Source: Duganella aceris (GTDB lineage Bacteria; Pseudomonadota; Gammaproteobacteria; Burkholderiales; Burkholderiaceae_D). Taken from it: a stretch of 64,000 nt of DNA. Of the stretch, positions 43,969 through 51,708 are shown piece after piece. The position numbers and the translations under genes are program-made. The stretch lies in the NCBI RefSeq assembly GCF_011090165.1, contig NZ_JAADJT010000011.1, positions 124,001 to 188,000 of the forward strand, given 5' to 3'. The stretch's first letter is position 1, and each line of letters starts with the position of its first letter. The notes under the pieces are model-generated. The model did not search any database. It was not told the DNA's origin and saw only the letters and a program-made list of their open reading frames with translations.

Positions 43969-45570
43969 TTAATCGATGCCCTGACTGGTCAGGTAGTCTT
44001 CGTAGTTGCCTCGGAAGTCGACCACCTCGTTTTCCTTGATCTCGATGATGCGGTTGGCCAGCGAGGAGACGAACTCGCGGTCGTGCGAAACGAAGATCAG
44101 CGTGCCGGCGTATTTCTCCAGCGCGATGTTGAGCGACTCGATCGATTCCATGTCCATGTGGTTGGTCGGCTCATCTAGCAGCAGCACATTGTGACGGCCC
44201 AGCATCAGCTTGCCGTACATCATGCGGCCCTTTTCACCGCCGGACAGCACCTTGACCGACTTCTTCACCTCGTCGCCGCCGAACAGCAGACGGCCCAGGA
44301 TCGAGCGCACGGCCTGATCGTCGTCGCCTTCCTTGGTCCACTTACCCATCCAGTCGGTCAGCGTGTCGCCGGCCGCGAATTCCTCGGTCGGATCCTGCGG
44401 CATGTAGCCGACGTTGGCGTTTTCCGCCCACTTGACCGCGCCGTGATCGGCGTGCAGGCCGGCGATGTCGTCGCCGCCGATGCAGCGCAACAGCGTGGTC
44501 TTGCCGGCGCCGTTGGCGCCGATGATGGCGATGCGCTCGCCCGCTTCAACCATGATGCTGAAGTTGTTGAACAGCTGGCGGTCGTATTTCTTCGCGATCG
44601 AATCGACTTCGACGGCCAGGCGGTGCAGCTTCTTCTCGCCGTCGAAACGCACGAACGGATAGGCGCGCGACGACGGCTTGATGTCGTCGACCTTGATCTT
44701 CTCGATCTGCTTGGCGCGCGACGTCGCCTGGCGGGCCTTGGACTTGTTGGCGGCGAAGCGGCGCACGAAGTCCTGCAGCTCGGCGACCTTCTCTTTGGCC
44801 TTGGCGTTGTTCGACAACAGCTGGTTGCGCGCCTGGGTCGAGGCGAACATGTACTCGTCGTAGTTGCCCGGGTAGATCTTCAGGGTGCCGTAGTCCATGT
44901 CGGCGACGTGGGTGCAGACCTGGTTCAGGAAGTGGCGATCGTGGGAAATGATGATCATGGTGGAGTTGCGCTCGTTGAGCACATCTTCCAGCCAGCGGAT
45001 GGTGTTGATGTCCAGATTGTTGGTCGGTTCGTCGAGCAGCAGGATGTCCGGATTCGAGAACAAGGCCTGCGCCAGCAGCACGCGCAGCTTCCAGCCCGGC
45101 GAGACGTTGCTCATCGGACCGTGGTGCAGGTCGATGGCCACGCCGGCGCCCAGCAGCAGTTCGCCGGCGCGCGATTCGGCGGTGTAGCCGTCGTATTCGG
45201 AGACTTTGCCTTCAAGGTCGGCGGCCTTCATGTAGTCGTCGTCGGTCGCTTCCGGATTGGCGTAGATCGCATCGCGCTCCTGCATCGCCGCCCACATCTC
45301 GGTGTGGCCCATCATCACCACGTCCAGCACGCGCATCTCTTCGAACGCGAACTGGTCCTGGCGCAGCTTGCCCAGGCGTTCGTTCGTATCCAGCATCACG
45401 TTGCCGCCCGACGGATCCAGATCGCCGCCGAGGATTTTCATGAAGGTGGACTTGCCGCAACCGTTGGCGCCGATCAGGCCATAGCGGTTGCCATCGCCGA
45501 ACTTGACGGAGATGTTTTCAAACAGCGGCTTGGCGCCGAATTGCATGGTGATGTTTGCTGTGCTGAGCAT
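43969..45570 (-). CDS. ybiT: ABC-F family ATPase, YbiT type
   Basis: A 533-residue soluble protein with two ABC domains and no membrane helices, acting on ribosomes as other ABC-F factors do. The N-terminus MLSTANITMQFGAKPLFENISVKFGDGNRYGLIG and the tail NYEDYLTSQGID match E. coli YbiT almost throughout, which separates it from EttA and Uup. Walker A motifs are GANGCGKST and GANGAGKTT; signature motifs are VSPGWKLR and LSGGEKGR; Walker B are DILLLDEPTNNLD and VLLLDEPTNHMD. The linker KSKARQATSRAKQIEKI between domains is the tRNA-interaction arm. Length is normal. Confidence 0.93.
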   Translation of the reverse strand: MLSTANITMQFGAKPLFENISVKFGDGNRYGLIGANGCGKSTFMKILGGDLDPSGGNVMLDTNERLGKLRQDQFAFEEMRVLDVVMMGHTEMWAAMQERDAIYANPEATDDDYMKAADLEGKVSEYDGYTAESRAGELLLGAGVAIDLHHGPMSNVSPGWKLRVLLAQALFSNPDILLLDEPTNNLDINTIRWLEDVLNERNSTMIIISHDRHFLNQVCTHVADMDYGTLKIYPGNYDEYMFASTQARNQLLSNNAKAKEKVAELQDFVRRFAANKSKARQATSRAKQIEKIKVDDIKPSSRAYPFVRFDGEKKLHRLAVEVDSIAKKYDRQLFNNFSIMVEAGERIAIIGANGAGKTTLLRCIGGDDIAGLHADHGAVKWAENANVGYMPQDPTEEFAAGDTLTDWMGKWTKEGDDDQAVRSILGRLLFGGDEVKKSVKVLSGGEKGRMMYGKLMLGRHNVLLLDEPTNHMDMESIESLNIALEKYAGTLIFVSHDREFVSSLANRIIEIKENEVVDFRGNYEDYLTSQGID

Positions 45571-45611
45571 ATTGGAGTGGACTTTGAAATAAGGTAACGC
45601 GGAAAGGCAGA

Positions 45612-45617
45612 ATTATA
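45612..45617 (-). promoter_or_regulatory. Predicted -10 element for ybiT
   Basis: A perfect TATAAT reads on the minus strand 42 nt before the ybiT start codon, directly preceded by TG. No good -35 hexamer lies 16-18 bp upstream. Motif evidence only. Confidence 0.4.
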
Positions 45618-45697
45618 CAGCAATCAAGCAGGGGCATGGGATACCCCCATATAAAACAAGCACTTACAGTCAATTCGCCTGAAACTTGCTATCCCGA

Positions 45698-45703
45698 TAT
45701 AAT
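45698..45703 (+). promoter_or_regulatory. Predicted -10 element for the small periplasmic protein gene
   Basis: A perfect TATAAT 49 nt before the ATG at 45753. The predicted leader contains a small GC hairpin (GGCGCG at 45715-45720 pairing with CGCGCC at 45727-45732) before the GGAAAGAG ribosome site. No clear -35 hexamer. Confidence 0.4.
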
Positions 45704-45752
45704 CCCATTCAACCGGCGCGGGTCCGCGCGCCCACCAACTGGAAAGAGTTCG

Positions 45753-46235
45753 ATGAAAGCTTTGCTCGTTTTGCTGGCGGTAGCCGGTCCCGCGATGGCC
45801 GATGATGCCGCCCTGCTGCGCTGCCGCGCCATTCCCGACGTCGGCGGCCGCGTCGCCTGCTACGACGCGATCCCGGTCGCCGCCGCGGTCAAGCCGCCGG
45901 CAGCCGCGGCAGCCACGCCGCCGGCCGCAGCGGTCGCACCGGTCGCGCCAGCGGCGCAAGCCGCCGCCAACTTCGGACTGAGCGCCACCCAATTACGCAA
46001 GCCGGACGAACCCACCGGACTCGAAAGCACCCTGGTCGGCCGCATCGACGGCTGGAGCCCGGGCACCCAGTTCCGTCTCGCCAACGGCCAGGTCTGGCGC
46101 GTCGCCGACGAAAGCTCGGGTTCCGTCAACGAGGTCGAGAACCCGAAGGTCAAGATCACGCGCAACGCCGTCGGCACCATGTTCCTGGAAATCGAAGGCA
46201 CCAACCAGGCGCCGCGCGTGCGCCGCGTGCAGTGA
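45753..46235 (+). CDS. Small exported protein of unknown function
   Basis: A 160-residue protein with a signal peptide (KALLVLLAVAGPAMA, likely cut before DDAALLRC). The mature N-terminus has LLRCRAIPDVGGRVACYDAI, a two-cysteine motif I have seen in other exported proteobacterial hypotheticals. An Ala/Pro-rich linker (residues about 45-72) follows, then a compact beta-rich domain (GLESTLVGRIDGWSPGTQFRLANGQVWRV) that looks OB- or SH3-like. GGAAAGAG lies just before the ATG. No function is assigned. It ends one base before the convergent ldcA stop. Confidence 0.75.
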   Translation: MKALLVLLAVAGPAMADDAALLRCRAIPDVGGRVACYDAIPVAAAVKPPAAAAATPPAAAVAPVAPAAQAAANFGLSATQLRKPDEPTGLESTLVGRIDGWSPGTQFRLANGQVWRVADESSGSVNEVENPKVKITRNAVGTMFLEIEGTNQAPRVRRVQ

Positions 46236-47156
46236 TCACAAAACAGGATAATCGCTGATCGTCAGCGTGAATCCGCGCGGTTCGGACACCAGGTGCGCCA
46301 TGCCGCCATACGGCAGCGTGGCACGCTCCCTGATATGGCCAAACGGCAGCCCGGTCAGCACCGGTATCGGCAAGCGCTGGCGCAGATACGCCACCATCGC
46401 CTCGAAATCGTAGCCGTTGTCCATCGGGTTCAGCTTGTAGCCGGAGAAATCCCCCAGCACCAGCGCCCGCTGCCCGTCCAGCGCGCCGGCGTAAAACAGC
46501 TGCAACACCATGCGCTCGACCCGGTACGGATGCTCGCTGATATCCTCGATGAAGACGATGCCGTTCTCGATCGGCGCGAAGTACGGCGTGCCGAGCAGGC
46601 TGACCATCATCGCCAGGTTGCCGCCCCACAGCTTGCCGTCGACATCGACCACCGGATTGTCCGCCCCGCCCTCCACCACCGCGCCGCGCACCGTGTGCGC
46701 CGGGCCGCGCAGGCAATCCCAGAACTGGTTCAAGGTGTAGGCCACCGGTTCGGCGCGGATGAAATCGTCGCACATCATCGGCCCGGCGAAGCTGACGCGG
46801 CCGGTCTGCTTCATCAGCGGCATCTGGAAAGCGGTGAAATCGCTGTAGCCGACGAACAGCTTGCCGCTGTCGGCCATCTTGCGGAAATCGATTTGTGGCA
46901 GCAGCCGGCTCATGCCGTAGGACCCGCGCAGCGCCACCACGATTTGCACCTCCGGATCGGCGGCGGCGGCGTTCAGTTGCGCCAGCCGGCCGGCGTCGGT
47001 GCCGCCGAAGCGCTGGAATTTCTTGTCGTCGTCGTAGTAGTTATGGACCAGGAAGCCTTGCTGTTCCAGCCGCCGCACGCCGAGTTGCAGGGCCGCGTTG
47101 TCGGGCGCGGCGCCGCCCGGTGCGGCAATCGCGATGCCGATTTTCGATGTACTCAA
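46236..47156 (-). CDS. ldcA: Muramoyltetrapeptide LD-carboxypeptidase
   Basis: A 306-residue S66-family serine peptidase that removes the terminal D-Ala from murein tetrapeptides during cell-wall recycling. Visible landmarks: ALRGSYGMSRLLPQID, the nucleophile region FVGYSDFTAF, GGNLAMMVSLLGTPY, IVFIEDISEHPYRVERML with the catalytic Glu, and GLPFGHIRERATLPYG with the His. Start choice: a TTG at 47156 follows the preceding gene's stop by 10 nt with GAGA upstream and gives the family N-terminus STSKIGIAIAAPGG. An ATG at 47258 would overlap that gene by 92 nt and adds unrelated sequence. Confidence 0.88.
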   Translation of the reverse strand: MSTSKIGIAIAAPGGAAPDNAALQLGVRRLEQQGFLVHNYYDDDKKFQRFGGTDAGRLAQLNAAAADPEVQIVVALRGSYGMSRLLPQIDFRKMADSGKLFVGYSDFTAFQMPLMKQTGRVSFAGPMMCDDFIRAEPVAYTLNQFWDCLRGPAHTVRGAVVEGGADNPVVDVDGKLWGGNLAMMVSLLGTPYFAPIENGIVFIEDISEHPYRVERMVLQLFYAGALDGQRALVLGDFSGYKLNPMDNGYDFEAMVAYLRQRLPIPVLTGLPFGHIRERATLPYGGMAHLVSEPRGFTLTISDYPVL

Positions 47157-47166
47157 AGTATCTCTG

Positions 47167-48111
47167 TCAGTTGTGGGTGTCGCTGCCGGCGCGATGCGCG
47201 GCGATTGGAGGAAGTTCCGCCAATATATTACCGCGCAGGTGATGGTCGAGCAAGGCAAGCAGGCGCTCGATCAGCTGCGCCGGCAGATCGTGGCCCATGC
47301 CTTCGATCACCTTCAGCGTGGCGCCGGAGATGGAGGCCGCCGTATCGACGCCGCAGGCCAGCGGCACCAGCGGATCGGCGGCGCCATGGATCACCAGCGC
47401 CGGACAGGTGATCTTGCGCAGCAGCGCGGTGCGGTCGCCGCCGGTGACGATGGCGGCCAATTGCCGCGCCACGCCGTCGGGATTGGTGCTGCGCCGCAGC
47501 GCCCGTTCGATGTTCGCCCGCAGCGTGCGTTCCGGCGTCGGAAAGGACGGGCTGCCGATCACCCGGTACACGCCGACCATGCGGTCCACCACCGCCTTGA
47601 TGTCGTTGGGATCGGCCGGAGCGCCCATCACCGCGTTGCGGGCGGCGGCGGTTGGGCCGGGCAAGCCGCGCCGGCCGCTGCTGGACATGATGGAGGTCAG
47701 GCTGAGCGTGCGGCCGGCGAAGCGCGCAGCGAAGATCTGCGCGATCATGCCGCCCATCGAGACGCCGATGACGTGCGCCTTGCCGATGCCCAGCGCGTCG
47801 AGCAGGCCGAGCGCGTCGTCGGCCATGTCGTTCAGCGTGTAGCCGCCCGGCCGCTTCCAGCCGAGCAGCGACTTGAGATAGGCCAGCGCCAGATTGGGTT
47901 TCTTGAATTGGGAAAGTTTGCTCGACAGCCCGATGTCGCGGTTGTCGTAGCGGATCACGTAATAACCTTGTTCGACCAGGCCGTCGACCAGGTCCTGCGG
48001 CCAGGAGATCAGCTGCATGCCCAGTCCCATGATGAGCAGCACCGGCGTGTCCAGCGGGTTGCCGCTGGTTTCGTAGGCGATCGTGATGCCGTTTGCGTGC
48101 GCGGTAGCCAA
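47167..48111 (-). CDS. Alpha/beta hydrolase
   Basis: A 314-residue alpha/beta-hydrolase-fold enzyme. The oxyanion segment VLLIMGLGMQLISWP, IRYDNRDIGLSSK, nucleophile elbow VIGVSMGGMIAQIFA (Ser in GVSMGG), acid region VIHGAADPLVPLACG and catalytic His in EGMGHDLPAQL are all present. The overall pattern resembles the family that includes aclacinomycin methylesterase-like and DUF-annotated lipases. There is no signal peptide. It precedes ldcA by 10 nt on the same strand; no functional tie is known. Substrate unknown. Confidence 0.88.
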   Translation of the reverse strand: MATAHANGITIAYETSGNPLDTPVLLIMGLGMQLISWPQDLVDGLVEQGYYVIRYDNRDIGLSSKLSQFKKPNLALAYLKSLLGWKRPGGYTLNDMADDALGLLDALGIGKAHVIGVSMGGMIAQIFAARFAGRTLSLTSIMSSSGRRGLPGPTAAARNAVMGAPADPNDIKAVVDRMVGVYRVIGSPSFPTPERTLRANIERALRRSTNPDGVARQLAAIVTGGDRTALLRKITCPALVIHGAADPLVPLACGVDTAASISGATLKVIEGMGHDLPAQLIERLLALLDHHLRGNILAELPPIAAHRAGSDTHN

Positions 48112-48160
48112 AGCCGTCTCCCGGAAAAGCGCTGATTACATGGGATTCAGCATACCATTT

Positions 48161-48646
48161 TTACTGTTCTTGCGCGTCGCGCTTGGCTGCTGCGGCCGCC
48201 GCGCGGCGGGCGGCGAAGAAACTCTTGAGCATGGTGCCGCATTCCTCGGCCATGACGCCGCCGGCGATTTCGGTATGGTGGTTCAGCTGCTCCTGCTCGA
48301 ACAGGTTGACCACCGAGCCGCCGGCGCCGGTCTTGGGATCGGCCGCGCCGTAGACCACCTTGGCCAGCCGCGCATGCATCATCGCGCCGGAGCACATCAC
48401 GCACGGCTCGAGCGTCACATACAGCTCGCAGCCCGGCAGCCGGTAGTTGCCCAGCGCCTCGGCGGCCGCGCGCAGCGCGACGATCTCCGCGTGCGCGGTC
48501 GGATCGTGCTTGCCGATCGGCTGGTTGTAGCCGACCGCGATCACCACGCCATCCTTGACGACGACCGCGCCGACCGGCACCTCGCCCTCGTCCCATGCAT
48601 GCTGGGCCTGTTCCAGCGCCAGTTGCATGAAGATGTTAGGCGGCAT
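48161..48646 (-). CDS. tadA: tRNA-specific adenosine deaminase
   Basis: A 161-residue zinc deaminase converting adenosine 34 to inosine in the tRNA-Arg(ACG) anticodon. The zinc site is seen as HAEIVAL and EPCVMCSGAMMHARL, with the catalytic Glu in HAE; EGEVPVGAVVV and GSVVNLFEQEQLNHH match TadA. The start at 48646 (MPPNIFMQLALEQA) overlaps the end of queD by 11 nt. It is third in a tRNA-modification unit with queE and queD. Confidence 0.95.
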   Translation of the reverse strand: MPPNIFMQLALEQAQHAWDEGEVPVGAVVVKDGVVIAVGYNQPIGKHDPTAHAEIVALRAAAEALGNYRLPGCELYVTLEPCVMCSGAMMHARLAKVVYGAADPKTGAGGSVVNLFEQEQLNHHTEIAGGVMAEECGTMLKSFFAARRAAAAAAKRDAQEQ

Positions 48647-49085
48647 CGGTGATCTCTGCCCAGCAGTTCGGGGTTTCGTGCAGCACCAGCTTGTGCAGGT
48701 GCAGGCCGGTGCCGTAGCGGTCCTTGTAGGCTTCCTTGAGGATGCCGAAGGCGACGTGGGCCAGGTTTTCCACGGTCGGGATGCGGTCGATCACCACCGT
48801 CTTGTGGTCCGGCAGCGTGGCCAGGAAATCGCGCACCGCCGCGTCTTTTTCGTAGACGATAAAGGCGTGGTCCCAGACGTCGACCAGATGTTCCTTGGCC
48901 AGCGCCTTGATGTCGGAAAAGTCCATGATCATGCCGTTGTCGGAATTACCCTCGGCCGTGATGATGTTGCCGGTCAGCGTGATTTCCAGCGTGTAGCGAT
49001 GGCCGTGCAGGTTGCGGCACTGGCTCTTGTGGTCGGGGATGCGGTGGCCGGCGTCGAATTCCAGCTTGCGGGTAATGGTCAGCAT
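48636..49085 (-). CDS. queD: 6-carboxytetrahydropterin synthase
   Basis: A 149-residue zinc enzyme making 6-carboxy-5,6,7,8-tetrahydropterin for queuosine. It shows FDAGHRIPDHKSQCRNLHGHRYTLEITLTG, with the three His zinc ligands and the catalytic Cys, then GMIMDFSDIKALAKEHLVDVWDHAFI and IPTVENLAHVAFGIL with a terminal LHETPNCWAEI. Length is normal. It starts 3 nt after the queE stop and overlaps tadA by 11 nt. queC is not in the window. Confidence 0.95.
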   Translation of the reverse strand: MLTITRKLEFDAGHRIPDHKSQCRNLHGHRYTLEITLTGNIITAEGNSDNGMIMDFSDIKALAKEHLVDVWDHAFIVYEKDAAVRDFLATLPDHKTVVIDRIPTVENLAHVAFGILKEAYKDRYGTGLHLHKLVLHETPNCWAEITDAA

Positions 49086-49088
49086 TGT

Positions 49089-49724
49089 TTAAGGTATTTG
49101 TAAAAGTTTATGGGTTTGCAGGCTCAGCTTCCATTTCGGATTGCGCTTGCAGGTCTCGATCGCCAGTGTGGTGTTGAACGCGGCCAACGGCCCGTCCATC
49201 GCCTGCACGAAGAAATTCTCGAAGTCCAGATGCTCGTAGGCGGCCAGGTCCTGTCCCGTCTGCGGGATCACGACCTTGATTTCGCTGCCCTTGGTGACCA
49301 CCAGCGTCGAGCCCATCTTCGGGCTGACGCAGATCCAGTCCACGCCCTCCGGCACCGGCAGCGTGCCGTTGGTTTCGATCGCGATGGTGAAGCCGACCGC
49401 ATGCATCGCATCGATCAGCGGTTTATCCAGCTGCAACAGCGGCTCGCCGCCGGTGAACACCACATACTTGCTCGCCGTGTACGACGACGGCCACAGCGCG
49501 TCGATGGTCGCGGCCAGTTGCTCCGGCGTCTTGAACTTGCCGCCGCCTTCGCCATCGGTGCCGACAAAGTCGGTGTCGCAGAACTGGCAGACGGCGCTGG
49601 CGCGATCGCTCTCGCGGCCGGTCCACAGATTGCAGCCGGAAAAACGGCAGAACACCGCCGGACGGCCCGCATGCGCGCCCTCCCCCTGCAAGGTGTAGAA
49701 AATCTCTTTAATGCTGTAAGTCAC
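49089..49724 (-). CDS. queE: 7-carboxy-7-deazaguanine synthase
   Basis: A 211-residue radical-SAM enzyme making 7-carboxy-7-deazaguanine. The cluster cysteines follow C-x14-C-x2-C (Cys in SGCNLWTG, then VCQFC), the variant pattern known from the Burkholderia enzyme rather than the common C-x3-C-x2-C. TLQGEGAHAGRPAVFCRF, VFTGGEPLLQLD, IETNGTLP and WICVSPK are the other landmarks. GTG at 49724 gives the family N-terminus MTYSIKEIF and has AGGA 6 nt upstream; an earlier in-frame TTG at 49751 lies on the predicted -10 box and is rejected. Confidence 0.93.
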   Translation of the reverse strand: MTYSIKEIFYTLQGEGAHAGRPAVFCRFSGCNLWTGRESDRASAVCQFCDTDFVGTDGEGGGKFKTPEQLAATIDALWPSSYTASKYVVFTGGEPLLQLDKPLIDAMHAVGFTIAIETNGTLPVPEGVDWICVSPKMGSTLVVTKGSEIKVVIPQTGQDLAAYEHLDFENFFVQAMDGPLAAFNTTLAIETCKRNPKWKLSLQTHKLLQIP

Positions 49725-49750
49725 GATATTTCCTGATTGGACAACCCTCA

Positions 49751-49756
49751 ATTATA
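49751..49756 (-). promoter_or_regulatory. Predicted -10 element for queE-queD-tadA
   Basis: A perfect TATAAT on the minus strand, 26 nt before the queE GTG, giving a leader of about 20 nt. No clear -35 hexamer is seen at 16-18 bp. Its position supports the GTG start over the upstream TTG. Confidence 0.4.
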
Positions 49757-49862
49757 GCCGACGCGGGCGTTTCCCGGGCATCCTCGCAGAAGTTGACATA
49801 TCGCAATGTTGCTACGCGGTCGCCACGGTATTTTCGTTCGGTGGACGTCACGGGAGATAATC

Positions 49863-50684
49863 ATGAGCTATACGCCGCCCTCTGTTGAAATCGATACCAT
49901 CGTCGCCGCCGCCTGCCTGCTGGCGGCCATCTCGCTACTATTGCTCTGGCGGCATCATCGACAGCGCCGCGAACTGGCGACGCTGCACCGCATGCTAAGC
50001 CACGAGCGCGAGCAGCGCACGCTGGCTGACCAGGCGCTGGCCGACACCCGCAAGCAAGTGCATCACCTCAGCACCAGCCAGCAGTCACTGCGCGACGCCG
50101 AACGCCGCCGCATCGCGCGCGACCTGCACGACGACCTGGGCCAGCAGTTGCTGGCGCTGAGCATGGACACCCGCGCTCTGGCCGGGCGCCACCCCGACCT
50201 GAGCGGGCCGCTGACGCAGTTCGACCAGCGCATCGAGCTTGCCGGCCGCTCCATGCGCTCGATAGTACGCGATCTGCAGGTGGAGGCGCTGGAATCCGGG
50301 CTGCAAGGCGCGGTACAACAGCAAGTCGAACAATTCTCCCGGCTCAGCGGCATCCCTTGCCGTTTGGACGCCGAGCCGGCCGCCTTCCTCAACGGGCCGG
50401 GCAATGGCGTCGAGCGCGTGGTCTATCGGGTGTTGCAGGAGTCGCTGAGCAACATCGTGCGCCATGCCCAGGCGTCCGAGGTCTGCGTCGGCATTTGCCG
50501 CCAGCAACACAGCCTGAGCCTGACGGTGCGCGACAACGGCGTCGGCCTGCCGCAACCGCCGGCGGCGCGCGGCAGCGGCCTGCGCGGCATCGCCCAGCGC
50601 GTGGCCGAGGCCGGCGGCCGCTTCGATATCGCCAGCTCGCCGGGCTTTGGCACGGCGCTCACCATGTCCTTCCCGATTCAATAA
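49863..50684 (+). CDS. Sensor histidine kinase, NarX/DegS-like (HisKA_3)
   Basis: A 273-residue kinase. One N-terminal membrane helix (IVAAACLLAAISLLLLW) with almost no periplasmic part is followed by a coiled coil and the HisKA_3 phosphoacceptor ERRRIARDLHDDLGQQLLAL. The ATPase domain has RVVYRVLQESLSNIVRHAQAS (N box), VRDNGVGLP and GSGLRGIAQRVAEAGG. The ATG at 49863 has GGGAGA upstream. No LuxR-type response regulator is adjacent, so it is an orphan. A diguanylate cyclase gene follows by 22 nt. Signal unknown; the lack of an input domain suggests intramembrane or cytoplasmic sensing. Confidence 0.87.
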   Translation: MSYTPPSVEIDTIVAAACLLAAISLLLLWRHHRQRRELATLHRMLSHEREQRTLADQALADTRKQVHHLSTSQQSLRDAERRRIARDLHDDLGQQLLALSMDTRALAGRHPDLSGPLTQFDQRIELAGRSMRSIVRDLQVEALESGLQGAVQQQVEQFSRLSGIPCRLDAEPAAFLNGPGNGVERVVYRVLQESLSNIVRHAQASEVCVGICRQQHSLSLTVRDNGVGLPQPPAARGSGLRGIAQRVAEAGGRFDIASSPGFGTALTMSFPIQ

Positions 50685-50706
50685 AAACCAGAAAAAAGGC
50701 GCGCCC

Positions 50707-51702
50707 ATGAACGGAACAAACAAGATCCACCACCTGACCGAAGCCAGCCAGGCGAACCAGCAGCATGGTTTCGCGCTGAAAATGATGGAACTGCTGGTCA
50801 TCCCCACGTTCGTGGTCGACATCGACGGCAAGGTCATCATCTGGAACCTCGCCTGCGAACGCCTGACCGGGGTGCCGGCGTGGGAGATGCTGGGCACCTC
50901 CGACCATTGGAAAAGTTTTTACCACGAGCAGCGCCCGACGCTGGCCGATCTGGTGCTGCAAGGCCGCAGCGGCGAACTGCAGCTGCACTATCAGCGTCAC
51001 GCGCGGCGCGGCGACACCGAACACAAGCTGTGCGCCGAAAACTGGTGCGACATGCCGCGCGTCGGCCGGCGCCGCTATCTGGCGGCCGACGCCAGCCCGA
51101 TCTTCGACAACGACGGCAAACTGGTGGCGGTGGTGGAAACGCTGCGCGACGTCACCGATGAAAAGTCGGCCCAGGTGGCGCTGGAACAGCTGGCCACGCG
51201 CGACGGCCTGACCGGTCTGGCCAACCGGCGCTGCTTCGACGATACGTTGCAAGCCGAGTGGCAGCGCGCGCTGCGCCAGCGCCAGCCCTTGTCGCTGTTG
51301 ATGGTGGACGTCGACAATTTCAAGCAGTACAACGACGCCTACGGCCACCTGGGCGGCGACCAGTGCCTGCAACGCATCGCCGGCGCGGTGTCGAGCGAAA
51401 TGCGCGCTAACGACCTGGTGGCGCGCTACGGCGGCGAGGAATTCGCCGTGATCCTGCCCAACCAGTCGCTCAAGGGGGCGGCCATCGTGGCCGAGCGCAT
51501 CCGCTGCCGGGTCGAGCGGCTGCACCTGCCCAACCTGGGCAGCAAACAACATGTGGTAACGGTGAGCATAGGCGCGGCGACCGCGCTGGCGGCGCCAGAC
51601 ACCGATCCCAGCCAGCTGGTGGCGACCGCCGACTCGGCGCTCTACCGCGCCAAGCACATGGGCCGCAACCGAATCAGCTTGCCGGGAACGGACGGCGGTT
51701 GA
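50707..51702 (+). CDS. PAS domain diguanylate cyclase
   Basis: A 331-residue soluble enzyme making cyclic di-GMP. A PAS domain covers about residues 25-155 (LLVIPTFVVDIDGKVIIWNLACERLTGVP; GKLVAVVETLRDVTDEK), then the GGDEF domain from DGLTGLANRRCFDD, with VDVDNFKQYNDAYGHLGGDQCL and the active-site GGEEF at about 242-246. An RxxD inhibitory site (RAND) lies five residues before GGEEF, so feedback control by c-di-GMP is expected. It closely follows the histidine kinase gene, probably in one transcript. c-di-GMP commonly governs exopolysaccharide genes; any link to the XrtA locus is inference. Confidence 0.92.
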   Translation: MNGTNKIHHLTEASQANQQHGFALKMMELLVIPTFVVDIDGKVIIWNLACERLTGVPAWEMLGTSDHWKSFYHEQRPTLADLVLQGRSGELQLHYQRHARRGDTEHKLCAENWCDMPRVGRRRYLAADASPIFDNDGKLVAVVETLRDVTDEKSAQVALEQLATRDGLTGLANRRCFDDTLQAEWQRALRQRQPLSLLMVDVDNFKQYNDAYGHLGGDQCLQRIAGAVSSEMRANDLVARYGGEEFAVILPNQSLKGAAIVAERIRCRVERLHLPNLGSKQHVVTVSIGAATALAAPDTDPSQLVATADSALYRAKHMGRNRISLPGTDGG

Positions 51703-51708
51703 ATACGA

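Noticed and set aside
43969..45570. The ABC-F gene considered as ettA or uup.
   Set aside because: N-terminus, linker and C-terminus follow YbiT, and length (533) fits YbiT rather than EttA (about 555) or Uup (about 635).
47157..47258. Upstream ATG extension of ldcA.
   Set aside because: It would overlap the hydrolase gene by 92 nt and adds residues unlike the family; the TTG at 47156 fits both spacing and homology.
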